Part shown: positions 9,959 through 17,563 of the stretch, in pieces
Numbering within the stretch: the first letter of the stretch is position 1
Layout: each line of letters opens with the position of its first letter
Origin: Abyssibacter profundi
GTDB taxonomy: Bacteria; Pseudomonadota; Gammaproteobacteria; Nevskiales; OUC007
Assembly (NCBI RefSeq): GCF_003151135.1
Contig: NZ_QEQK01000007.1
Coordinates: forward strand, 144,501 to 208,500
Direction: 5' to 3'
Length of the DNA: 64,000 bases
The notes under the pieces: generated by a model
What the model saw: the letters and a program-made list of their open reading frames with translations, nothing else
What the model was told of the DNA's origin: nothing
Databases searched by the model: none
Translations under genes and position numbers: made by a program

Positions 9959-11073
9959 CAGTCTTCCCGGTTTTGGTTGTCAGGCCGAGCCCTACCGCGA
10001 ACCTCATGCGCAAGACTTGCATCAATTTCATCGATCACCAACGCAGGTGCAGCTTGAAGATATCGGTCGGTTTGGACACAGTCCCAGCAAATTCGCCGAC
10101 GTCTTGCGAACCTTGGTAAATCGGCCTCGAAAGCCGCCACCGAATGCCTCATCTCAATCCCCCGACGGCATGAAGCACACGCTATCGCGACGAGCTCATC
10201 TTCAGAACCGCTCCAAGGCGAAATAGCCGCCTCGAAGCGCGACCCGAACCGTTCGGTCAGGAGACGGGCTCGCTCGGAAGCCGCTAACCCTGTCGCGCGA
10301 GTCGAAAATACTTCTAAAGCGAAGGCTTCGACACGGTGACTCCACCATCGCGGCCAAGCGTCGCCAAACAGCCCGCGATAATTGGCACGGTGCGACTCGA
10401 GCACCTCCGCAAGCTTTAACCCGCTTTCAAGGCTGACACCCAAGTGGGCACAGACATCGTCCAGATCGAGAAGCGGGCCTGGCCGATCAATTAATTTGTT
10501 CAAGATCAGCTTGACCGCAAGATGCGGTGCTTTAGCCTCTGCCAGATGCAGAGTCAATGCCTGGATGTCGATCGCGTGCCGGTCATCAGGCTCTGCTGAC
10601 ATAAGCTCGGCGAGGTCATAGTGCCCTTGCTTGTGGCGAAGGCAATCGTAGGCGGCGCAAAGACTCAGCAACTCTCGCCTGACCGTGCGGCGTTGGTCGT
10701 TAATTTGATCTTTCACATAGACGCGGTCGAATAAATCGTGAGCCGTCTGATCTGGTTGGAAAAGGGTTCGTATCTTGTCCTCGGCGGATACCAGAACGAT
10801 GGCGAAATCTCGCTCGGGCGCCTCGATTGAGGCATCGCGGAGATGTTGCGCCAGGGCGCTGCCCTTGAAGGTTTGATCGGCTGGAAGACCAGCCGGGGCC
10901 TCGTCCAACCGATAGTCGAGAGCGACTAACATCGGTTGCTTGTCGCGGATTGCGCGGGCCAAGGCTGTCGGCTCCTGTACGGCAAGGAACTCTATCTCAA
11001 GCTGACCGTGGGTCGACAGTTGTTCGGCGAAGACATCATCCTCGTCGTCAACGAACACGCCGTGATAGGTCAT
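9958..11073 (-). CDS. Response-regulator-like protein with C-terminal zinc ribbon
   Basis: 371 residues from the ATG at 11073, chosen because it overlaps the upstream stop (ATGA, 4 bases); a longer frame from 11115 lacks this logic. An N-terminal REC domain has every key residue: D9/D10 (FVDDED), phospho-acceptor D53 (VALDYRLDE), S96 (VLVSAED) and K121 (VYVKDQ). The remaining 240 residues are not an HTH output domain. They end with paired CASC and CWDC motifs, about 30 residues apart, that look like a zinc ribbon. So it should receive phosphate but probably acts by protein or nucleic-acid contact other than classical HTH binding. It is the middle gene of a tight operon with the histidine-kinase-like ATPase. 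Confidence 0.75.
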   Translation of the reverse strand: MTYHGVFVDDEDDVFAEQLSTHGQLEIEFLAVQEPTALARAIRDKQPMLVALDYRLDEAPAGLPADQTFKGSALAQHLRDASIEAPERDFAIVLVSAEDKIRTLFQPDQTAHDLFDRVYVKDQINDQRRTVRRELLSLCAAYDCLRHKQGHYDLAELMSAEPDDRHAIDIQALTLHLAEAKAPHLAVKLILNKLIDRPGPLLDLDDVCAHLGVSLESGLKLAEVLESHRANYRGLFGDAWPRWWSHRVEAFALEVFSTRATGLAASERARLLTERFGSRFEAAISPWSGSEDELVAIACASCRRGIEMRHSVAAFEADLPRFARRRRICWDCVQTDRYLQAAPALVIDEIDASLAHEVRGRARPDNQNRED

Positions 11074-13319
11074 GACGAAGGGGCCTCTGCGAGAATCCGA
11101 AACTCGAACCGACAAGTGAATCCTGCGGAAGGGTCCACAACTACGGCGTTCCCCCCGTAGCTAGCGGCGATGTCTGACACAATTCTTAGACCAAGGCCCG
11201 TCCCGGGCCCGGCGATACCATCGTCATCGGCCGCCATGGTCGTCGTATAGAAGGCGTCGAATACCCGCGCGCGAGATTTCTCGTCGATGCCGAGGCCGTT
11301 GTCTTCAAATCCGATAACAACATGCGCGCCATCGGCGCGGGCGTCCATACGGACCTTACGCTTTGCGACCTTAGCCTGCCGCATCGATTTGATCGAATTG
11401 GTCAGGAAGTTTAGGAGAACAGAGTCGAGTTCGCTTGCGTGCATCAATGTCGTTCGGAGGGTCGACGGTCGGACGTCAATTTGAAAGGCCACTTGTTGCT
11501 TGCGCATGTAGTTCGAGAACTGATCGGCAAACCGATTTAGGGCACCAAGCACGGACAGTGAACGCAGCTCACGGCTCTCGGTGCTAGACATCAGTCCGGC
11601 GATGTATCCTCCGATGTCGAACAGCCTCGCGGATGCTGCTTGGAGTTGGCTTTGCTGTCGCTCGAGGCGGCGTCGCAAAGTTACGTCGCCAACCTCCGCA
11701 ATAGCATCAGCCAGCAAGGCGAGGCGAGCAGACAGAGAAGTCTCGGCACCCTTCACCTCGTGTCCGAATACACTGATCGATAAACCGAGCGACGCCAGAA
11801 GCCTCAACATTTCCTCATATTCAAGTGCTGCTGCGCGCTCCTTCTCGATTTTTTCCTCGTAATCAGAGGCTGCGGCAGCGGCAGCAGCCAAGGCCTCAGC
11901 GGAGACGCCGCCCTTTGTGGCCGCTCCCTGCTCATCGAGCAGCCCCTGCAAGACTTCTGATGGGCGGCGAGGCTGAGCGACAAAGTCCTTTTGTCCGGCG
12001 TCCTGCTTCCGGTTTCGTGTAGCCGCTATCCGCTTCGCCGACCATTCGACCGCGTTGCGCACGAACCTGCGGAGTTCATGAAAGGCTTCGTTCTCCAGCA
12101 AGCCCTCCCGGCTACTCGTCTCCTCAAAGAGAGGGTTGCAGTCGGTTGTCAGCTCGACGTGCCCAAAAAAGTTTCGATTGTTCGCCGGAACCAGCAGATC
12201 GCGGCGTGATACATCGAGATCCAATTGAAGCCAGTCATCCGAGGCCTGACCGTAGGGAAGAACCCGGAAACCATTCCGGTAAATCCTTATGCCACCGAAG
12301 GTCCGGCCCATCTCGGCAGCTGCACTCTGCGTCATTCCAGACAAGGTGCTAGAACTGTATATGAAGTAATGCGTTGTAAATTCTACGGGGCCTGTTAAGA
12401 GATATTGCTCCGGAAAGGTTTGAGCATCATCCACTCCCAACTTAGACGACACCAATCGAACCGTTGCGACGCCCGAGCCGTCTACCGACGCAGTGATTGT
12501 GGCGATAGCCTGGGAGAGGAAAGATTGATCGATCGAGAACTGAACGCTCTTTTCCGCGCGCGACGTGCCATTGATGACAACGGCAAACCCTGGATCCTGC
12601 ACGCGACCCACAACGTCGGAAGCACGGCGAGAAATCGGAAAGGGCGGCTGGAGGAGGAGTACTGATCGCCACACGCGGGAGATGGCCTTATCGTTCCAAG
12701 CATCCCTCAGATCCTCGATCTCGAGCGTGGTGCCGACGTGATCTGGAGCTTTGTCGAATCTTTCAATTCGATTGAACACATCGTGTAGATCGCGCCCTGG
12801 TTGAAATTCCTCATCCCAATTGAAGAAGACTCGGAAACCATCTCGGCTTCCGCGCGGCCGGGTTTCCAATCGCAGCCTCTTTCCCAAGCGTTGCACCGAA
12901 AAACGACCAATCCCTTTCCGCCCAGCACGGACACGACGGAAGATCGGAGACAATGGCTGATCGACTTTTGATGCTGTTGAAATCCGCATCCAGCTGGATC
13001 GGATCACATCGTCGCTCATACCAGACCCGTTGTCGGTGATTGTTAAAGACCCCCCGGCTTGATCTTGATCTTTAAAATCCAATGTCACAGACGTAGCGTC
13101 TGAATCGAAGGCGTTCTTGATCAATTCCGAAAGCGCTGTGTCCTGCTTTCCGACCAGCTCCGCTCCGAGGCGTTGAATATGCCCCGCGTCGACCGTGAAG
13201 CGAACCGTGCTCGGATTACTGTCGACCTGACCGCGGCTAGCGTTTTCGATCAAAGCCCAATCGGGATCAGACTTCTGGAGTTCCAGCTCGATCAGCGCGC
13301 GAATTTTCTTGTCTGTCAC
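11070..13319 (-). CDS. Double-GHKL ATPase / histidine-kinase-like protein
   Basis: 749 residues with two separate GHKL ATP-binding modules. The N-terminal one is Hsp90/MORC/MutL-like: ELIKNAFDSDA (residues 65-75), ITDNGSGM (94-101) and GRKGIGRFS (133-141). A linker with an Ala-rich coiled-coil region (about 470-500) leads to a histidine-kinase transmitter: H-box SVFGHEVKG (His about 520), N-box LLNFLTNSIKSM (about 636-647), EDNGLGID and a GPGTGLGL box (704-711). No transmembrane segment or signal peptide is present, so it is cytosolic and would sense an internal cue. It is the first gene of the operon with the REC protein and the 228-aa protein. Whether the His is truly phosphorylated is unknown. 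Confidence 0.82.
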   Translation of the reverse strand: MTDKKIRALIELELQKSDPDWALIENASRGQVDSNPSTVRFTVDAGHIQRLGAELVGKQDTALSELIKNAFDSDATSVTLDFKDQDQAGGSLTITDNGSGMSDDVIRSSWMRISTASKVDQPLSPIFRRVRAGRKGIGRFSVQRLGKRLRLETRPRGSRDGFRVFFNWDEEFQPGRDLHDVFNRIERFDKAPDHVGTTLEIEDLRDAWNDKAISRVWRSVLLLQPPFPISRRASDVVGRVQDPGFAVVINGTSRAEKSVQFSIDQSFLSQAIATITASVDGSGVATVRLVSSKLGVDDAQTFPEQYLLTGPVEFTTHYFIYSSSTLSGMTQSAAAEMGRTFGGIRIYRNGFRVLPYGQASDDWLQLDLDVSRRDLLVPANNRNFFGHVELTTDCNPLFEETSSREGLLENEAFHELRRFVRNAVEWSAKRIAATRNRKQDAGQKDFVAQPRRPSEVLQGLLDEQGAATKGGVSAEALAAAAAAASDYEEKIEKERAAALEYEEMLRLLASLGLSISVFGHEVKGAETSLSARLALLADAIAEVGDVTLRRRLERQQSQLQAASARLFDIGGYIAGLMSSTESRELRSLSVLGALNRFADQFSNYMRKQQVAFQIDVRPSTLRTTLMHASELDSVLLNFLTNSIKSMRQAKVAKRKVRMDARADGAHVVIGFEDNGLGIDEKSRARVFDAFYTTTMAADDDGIAGPGTGLGLRIVSDIAASYGGNAVVVDPSAGFTCRFEFRILAEAPSS

Positions 13320-13590
13320 TCAGGATATGCCTGCGATATAGAGTTAGAGAACAATAGTATGAGCATCAATCATGTGCCAATCGATCTTCACGACCTTCCG
13401 CACCCGTTCCGAGACCATCGAGGTGCACTTATCGCCATTACGGCTGCTTGGAACCGGTTGCAGACGTAGAGAAGGTCGGAGGGGATGGCCGTATTTGGTT
13501 TCTTCTCATGAGTAAACCGGATCACCACCGACCCGTATTTGCAACGCGCGCCTGCATGTGCGTGGTTGGCATCAGTCATAATCTTGTAGC
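13320..13590. other. Upstream region of the GHKL operon
   Basis: About 270 bases, relatively AT-rich, with no gene I can support. It should contain the promoter of the minus-strand operon. A 36-codon frame at about 13358-13469 has no recognisable features. Confidence 0.4.
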
Positions 13591-13611
13591 GGTGAATGGT
13601 TTACCACCCGT

Positions 13612-13808
13612 TTACACGGAAGGTTTGAACAAGGCTGAAAACTTCTGTTCCTGAGCTTGGAGCCTACGGCGCATTCTCAGGCTGCGGAAGGCCTTGATGT
13701 AGCGAAAAACTTCGGTTCTGGCCTGGTCCTGGCTCTGGTGCCGCTGCTTGTTGTTGCGCTCGCGCTTCAGCACACCTAAAAAGACCTCGCAGGTCAGGTG
13801 ACTCCACC
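13612..13808 (-). pseudogene. IS3-family OrfB remnant (C-terminal about 65 codons)
   Basis: Reading the minus strand gives TCEVFLGVLKRERNN, EVFRYIKAFRSLRMRRRL and EQKFSALFKPSV before a stop. This is the end of an IS3 DDE transposase, from the catalytic-Glu block onward, and matches the layout of the intact OrfB at 6461-7282 ([31 protein letters not shown]) but with clear divergence, so it is a related, different element. The sequence beyond the stop (ACGGGTGGTAAACCA) resembles the tip of the intact element's end. The N-terminal part is missing. Confidence 0.75.
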
Positions 13809-13901
13809 GTGCCCCGTCGAGCCCGAGTCATTCTTCCCGGTACGCCGCTGCACGTGATTCAGCGCGGCAACAACCGATGTGCCTGTTTCTTCGACGATTG
13901 A
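13809..13901 (+). pseudogene. REP-associated (Y1/IS200-like) transposase N-terminal remnant
   Basis: The frame starting at the GTG at 13809 reads PRRARVILPGTPLHVIQRG then NNRCACFFDD before TGA. This is the conserved N-terminus of REP-associated tyrosine transposases (HVIQRGNN with the His-containing strand). Only 30 codons remain; the catalytic HUH and Tyr parts are gone. It abuts the IS3 remnant directly, so the two fragments mark a deletion or recombination junction. Confidence 0.72.
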
Positions 13902-13988
13902 GAACTGAACGACGTAATAGTCCGCTACCGGCACCGGGCAGTCCGTCGCCGGCTTACTAAGAGCAATGCCTGATCCTCAGCACGGTAG

Positions 13989-14303
13989 TTATTCATTGTC
14001 GGAGAGTCTTCGAGGTGCATCCATCCGGTCGTGCATGACACGAATGACGACCAGCTGGTTTTCGTCTGTGCGATAGAAGACCCCGTGGCGACCGACCTGG
14101 TAGCGCTGCACACCAGGACCAACGTGTGAGTAATCCGTCCCTAGGGGTGGATTCTCAGCGAGCAGTGCGAGTCGCTGCTCAATCTGGTCGAGATAGTTGT
14201 CTGCCTGATCGACATTCCGTGATTGGGCCGTGTGGCGCCATATATCTTCCAAGTCGGCAACCGCCAGCGGTCGTAGCGAAACGCTTAGGCTGTTGCCAGT
14301 CAT
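13989..14303 (-). CDS. parE: ParE/RelE-superfamily toxin
   Basis: 104 residues. ParE-type toxins poison DNA gyrase. Family features: SLRPLAVADLEDIWRHTAQ at the start, an LDQIEQRLALLAENPPLGTD middle, and RYQVGRHGVFYRTDENQLVVIRVMHDRMD near the end, all typical of ParE (Pfam ParE_toxin). The start codon follows the antitoxin stop with no gap (TAG ATG), as in parDE operons. Length is normal and no disruption is seen. RelE-like mRNA cleavage is less likely from the sequence. Confidence 0.9.
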   Translation of the reverse strand: MTGNSLSVSLRPLAVADLEDIWRHTAQSRNVDQADNYLDQIEQRLALLAENPPLGTDYSHVGPGVQRYQVGRHGVFYRTDENQLVVIRVMHDRMDAPRRLSDNE

Positions 14304-14552
14304 CTAGGGTGCCGCTTTGCGGCGCGCAGACGCCTTGATCGCATCCATATCAAGCGGGACGGGGTCGCCACTTGCCTCGCCAAGGGCGAGTACTTGTCGG
14401 AGATCTGCCAGTGCCTGCTTTTCCATTCGATCCTGACGGATTAACTCTCGGATGTATTCGCTGTCATTGCCGAATTCGCCGGATTGAATCTGGCTGCGAA
14501 TCCACGACTCTTGTTGGTCAGTCACGGTAATGGTCTTTCTTTTCATTGCCAC
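14304..14552 (-). CDS. parD: ParD-like antitoxin (RHH)
   Basis: 82 residues from a GTG at 14552, 8 bases after an AGGAG ribosome site; the ATG at 14546 is the alternative and gives 80 residues. A CopG/ParD ribbon-helix-helix N-terminus (KRKTITVTDQQESWIRSQIQ) binds the operator, and a C-terminal tail neutralises the toxin. GEFGNDSEYIRELIRQD is the characteristic ParD helix. It precedes parE on the minus strand and should autoregulate the pair. Confidence 0.9.
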   Translation of the reverse strand: MAMKRKTITVTDQQESWIRSQIQSGEFGNDSEYIRELIRQDRMEKQALADLRQVLALGEASGDPVPLDMDAIKASARRKAAP

Positions 14553-14646
14553 GGTTCGATCTCCTGACAGATGTTTGTATGAATTCATCATACCGTTCTG
14601 ACGGAGAGCGGACTCATCAGGTAGTCACCAATGAGGCGTAGTCGTG

Positions 14647-14834
14647 CTCTCTCATCAAGTAGAACCCTGGAACAAGAACAAGCTCATCGGCCAGAAAGCG
14701 CCGCTGCGGCTCAATGAAATAGGGGGACCCGCGTCCGCCTAGAACTCGAAGGCAAGATTCGCGATCTAGCCCTGTTCAACATGGGCGTCGAGGTAGACGA
14801 CGCCCTGCAACTCGCCGAGCAGATGGAAGTTTAA
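14647..14834 (+). pseudogene. Tyrosine-recombinase (phage-type integrase) remnant, internally deleted
   Basis: The plus strand holds pieces of a familiar site-specific integrase: EPWNKNKLIGQKAPLRLNEI in one frame, then TRVRLELEGKIRDLALFNM in another, joined to GVEVDDALQLAEQMEV and a stop. In complete members the first two pieces lie near the N-terminus (KPKEVWAIRVRLxL...RDLALFN) and the last piece is the extreme C-terminus. So a frameshift and a large internal deletion removed the catalytic Arg-His-Arg-Tyr part. It is probably the dead integrase of this island or of an earlier one. Confidence 0.7.
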
Positions 14835-14912
14835 GCGTTCATCTGGCGGCTGCGTTCCGGCGGCACCAGCCCATAGCTGTCACTGCCATGCGTTGACGGA
14901 GGCCAGGCGGCT

Positions 14913-14937
14913 CCTTACTTTACTCAAACAAGTAAGG
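14913..14937. promoter_or_regulatory. Palindromic operator of the AbrB/PIN module
   Basis: CCTTACTT (14913-14920) and AAGTAAGG (14930-14937) are perfect inverted arms around 9 bases, ending 8 bases before the antitoxin start. Toxin-antitoxin operons of this kind are autorepressed at such palindromes. Confidence 0.65.
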
Positions 14938-14945
14938 GATGAGCG

Positions 14946-15176
14946 ATGTCAGAAGCAACCGTCACAAGCAAAGGTCAGATCACCATTCCCGTGGACGTGA
15001 GGACGTCTCTGTCCCTAAAGGCCGGGGAGCGGGTGGAGTTTACGACGCTCGATGACGGCACGGTCATCATGCGGCCCAAAAATCGGTCACTCCTGGAACT
15101 GGAAGGCATGTTGCAGGGCGCCGGCAGGCGGAAGGGGAAGGTTAAGGCCGAGCACATGAACATCGGCGGTAGCTGA
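14946..15176 (+). CDS. AbrB/MazE-type antitoxin (VapB-like)
   Basis: 76 residues. A SpoVT/AbrB swapped-hairpin DNA-binding domain: SEATVTSKGQITIPVDVRTS followed by LKAGERVEFTTLDDGTVIM, with a C-terminal basic tail (GRRKGKVKAEHM) that would contact the toxin. AAGGGATG precedes the ATG. The stop overlaps the toxin start by one base (TGATG). Partnered with a PIN toxin, this is a VapBC module. Confidence 0.9.
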   Translation: MSEATVTSKGQITIPVDVRTSLSLKAGERVEFTTLDDGTVIMRPKNRSLLELEGMLQGAGRRKGKVKAEHMNIGGS

Positions 15177-15586
15177 TGGCGAGTCTGGATACGAATGTCC
15201 TTGTGAGGCTGCTCGTCAAAGATGACGAACGACAGGCAGCTCAGGCAAGAAAACTTGTTCAAGCTGAGTCGGACCGTGGCGAAACGCTGTTTGTCCCGAT
15301 CACCGCGGTGCTGGAACTGGAGTGGGTTCTCCGCTCCGTCTACGAAATGCCGAAGTCGGCCATCCTCGGCGCGTTCGTCGCACTGCTCGAAACGCGGGAA
15401 CTGGTGTTCCAGTCCGAGCCGGCAATCGAGCGTGCGCTTGAGCATTTCCGGAAGGGGTCTGCGGGTTTCGCCGACTGCGTGCATCTCGGCATTTGCGGTG
15501 CTGATAGCGAATTACCCCTCGTGACCTTCGACCGGAAGGCGGCCCGGATGGAGGGTGCTCACCTCGTCGGGGCAGCAATCGGCTAG
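15176..15586 (+). CDS. vapC: PIN-domain ribonuclease toxin VapC
   Basis: 136 residues. PIN fold with the acidic residues expected for a Mg-dependent RNase: D5 in ASLDTNVLVRLL, E44 or so in VLELEWVL, D in GFADCVHLG and D in LVTFDRKAARM. VapC toxins cleave tRNA or rRNA and are neutralised by the co-encoded antitoxin. The start overlaps the antitoxin stop by one base. Complete. Confidence 0.92.
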   Translation: MASLDTNVLVRLLVKDDERQAAQARKLVQAESDRGETLFVPITAVLELEWVLRSVYEMPKSAILGAFVALLETRELVFQSEPAIERALEHFRKGSAGFADCVHLGICGADSELPLVTFDRKAARMEGAHLVGAAIG

Positions 15587-15698
15587 GTCCGCTTTTGGCA
15601 CTTTGCGGACACAGCTCATCGAACTTCTGATCGTCCGGTTCGGGCGCAAAGTGGACCTCAGCCCTGAGTTGACAACAAGCTGAACCCTCTATCAAACT

Positions 15699-15716
15699 CG
15701 TACAATATGCTGTACA
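15699..15716. promoter_or_regulatory. YefM-YoeB operator (TGTACA cores)
   Basis: CGTACA (15699-15704) and TGTACA (15711-15716) with 12-base centre spacing, just upstream of the antitoxin start. The E. coli yefM-yoeB operator also uses TGTACA-core short and long repeats. Confidence 0.6.
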
Positions 15717-15726
15717 AGTCTGCATT

Positions 15727-15981
15727 ATGAAAGTCGTCAACTTTTCAGAAGCGCGGAAGGGCTTGAAGGGCGTCATCGATTCCGTCGTCGAAGATGCCGA
15801 CTACACGGTCATTTCGCGTCGTGACGCGCCTGACGCTGTGGTGATGTCGCTGGACACATTCAACAGCATCATGGAGACGGCTCACCTTCTTGGCTCGCCG
15901 GCCAATGCCGCGCATCTGGCGGAATCGATCGCCCAGCATCGACGCGGCGATGCGGTCGAACAATCGCTGACAGATGATTGA
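15727..15981 (+). CDS. yefM: YefM/Phd-family antitoxin
   Basis: 84 residues. The N-terminal Phd/YefM fold (MKVVNFSEARKGLKGVIDSV, then ADYTVISRRDAPDAVVMSLD) binds DNA, and the C-terminal part (TFNSIMETAHLLGSPANAAH) folds on the toxin. It overlaps the YoeB gene by 8 bases, the standard arrangement for translational coupling. Operator-like TGTACA repeats lie just upstream. Confidence 0.93.
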   Translation: MKVVNFSEARKGLKGVIDSVVEDADYTVISRRDAPDAVVMSLDTFNSIMETAHLLGSPANAAHLAESIAQHRRGDAVEQSLTDD

Positions 15982-16234
15982 AAGGCTCGCGTGGACTCCC
16001 GCCGCCTGGTCTGACTACGAGTATTGGCAAGCCCAAGACAAGAAGACGCTGAGGCGCATCAACAAACTGATTCGAGACACCATGCGGGAGCCGTTCGCAG
16101 GGATCGGCAAGCCGGAGCCGTTGCGTGAGAATCTCAGCGGCTATTGGTCTCGTCGAATCGATGAGAAAAACCGACTGGTCTATGCCGTGGATGACAGCAT
16201 CCTGACGATAGTTTCCTGTCGCTACCACTACTAA
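15974..16234 (+). CDS. yoeB: YoeB-family ribosome-dependent mRNA interferase
   Basis: 86 residues, close to the 84 aa of E. coli YoeB. It cleaves mRNA in the ribosomal A site. Conserved parts: LAWTPAAWSDYEYWQAQDKK at the start, GKPEPLRENLSGYWSRRID with catalytic Glu and Arg, and the C-terminal SCRYHY with the catalytic His and Tyr. All key residues are present, so it should be active when not bound by its antitoxin. Confidence 0.94.
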   Translation: MIERLAWTPAAWSDYEYWQAQDKKTLRRINKLIRDTMREPFAGIGKPEPLRENLSGYWSRRIDEKNRLVYAVDDSILTIVSCRYHY

Positions 16235-16484
16235 TCGGCACGACGCCTTTCGGCACGCCTGAGGGATCTATCTGGAAACGGGAAGGTCGTGCGGGCACTT
16301 TCGAGCTACTTCATCGCAGACGACACTCCGAATGGTTTGCCCACTAGGGTAACGAGCCGCCGGATGCCGGGGGTCATCCCTGACCATCTCGGCGTAGCGC
16401 CCGTGACCTCTGCCTAGATTCCGCCCACTTTGAACACGGTCATCCGATCTGGTCCGCATCCATGCAGGGACACCGACGGTTCAA
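16235..16484. other. Intergenic spacer, no supported gene
   Basis: 250 bases between yoeB and the phosphoesterase. A 63-codon minus-strand frame (16268-16459) is Arg-rich and unrecognised. Possibly decayed mobile DNA. Confidence 0.35.
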
Positions 16485-17246
16485 TCACCGCGGCCCCTGA
16501 CCGCGCGAACGCATCCCCGCCCGCAGCACCCTGCCATCCAATCGCGTGAGCCCACGCAAGCCGACCCCCAGCACCCGCACCGAACCGCCGCAGACTGTGC
16601 CGGCGTAGTCCACATGGTGATGCCCGTGCACCACTGTGGTGGCACCCAGGCGGCGAGCGAGTTCATCAATGCCGGCGAAGCCGTGGGCGTGAGATGTGGG
16701 GGCTTCGTGCGTGACCAGCAGATCTGCCCGGTCGCACGCCAGTTGCGCCCACATGGAATACCAGATGGCCCCTCGCATTCTTCTAGAGCTTCCGGCACCC
16801 GGCCGGTCTTTCTTGGGCAGGGTGCGAATGTAGTCTTCGGGCGAAGGGTACTCGGGCGCGGTCAGACGCTTTTGTGGATACCACATCCGCTGCTTAAAAA
16901 TACCGCCAAGCCCGGCCACCCGCAGCTTGCCGATCTGCAAGACACAACCATGCAGACAACGCCCGGCCAGCGCTGGATCTTCAAGCAGGCACTCGCGATA
17001 CGCCGGCCTGTCGTAATCATGGTTGCCGGGGATGAAGTAGAAACGCTCGAGTACGCCCGGGGGCAGCAGTTCGGAGACGGGCCGATCCACGGGCGCAAAG
17101 TCACCGACGTGGATGATGATGTCGTCCGGAGGTGCTTCTATCAGGTGGTCCAAACAACCGTGCGTATCGCCCGCAAAGGTGATACCCGGATGATTCAAGA
17201 CGCCATGCCTGGCTGCAGCGACCCCGAGTGGCCCTGGCCGCCACAT
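16485..17246 (-). CDS. Calcineurin-like metallophosphoesterase
   Basis: About 253 residues from the ATG at 17246; the frame runs to 17357 but the extra 37 residues look non-native. It has the five metal-binding motifs of the superfamily: FAGDTHG, HVGDFAP, PGNHDYD, VTHEAP and HGHHHVDY. The substrate is unknown; relatives include phosphodiesterases and small-molecule phosphatases. A second frame just upstream reads MKIALIGDIS at about 17290, which looks like the start of another phosphoesterase and suggests a frameshift or rearranged N-terminus. It lies at the right part of the island. Confidence 0.8.
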   Translation of the reverse strand: MWRPGPLGVAAARHGVLNHPGITFAGDTHGCLDHLIEAPPDDIIIHVGDFAPVDRPVSELLPPGVLERFYFIPGNHDYDRPAYRECLLEDPALAGRCLHGCVLQIGKLRVAGLGGIFKQRMWYPQKRLTAPEYPSPEDYIRTLPKKDRPGAGSSRRMRGAIWYSMWAQLACDRADLLVTHEAPTSHAHGFAGIDELARRLGATTVVHGHHHVDYAGTVCGGSVRVLGVGLRGLTRLDGRVLRAGMRSRGQGPR

Positions 17247-17563
17247 TTCCAGCGTTTGAGAGAGATGTCGCCAATAAGCGCGATCTTCATGGTGATTTAG
17301 CCTGCGAAATGACCCTGGATAGGACTGCCGAGCATCGCTAGCGGGGGCATCGTGCACGGCAGGGCTCGGCCCACCGCGGCGCGGGGGCGCTTAATCGGAC
17401 TTGCAGGGTGATATTCGCAGCATGACGTCAGGCTACAGGAATATCGAGGCGCGCCAAGCCCGCGTCCGAATCGAGTGCGATAGGGGCGCGCCAACATCGA
17501 TGATGGCATTCATCGGGCTAGCGGTGGCGTCGCGCTTATCCGGCCGTCGGCGAGTGCGCGCGT

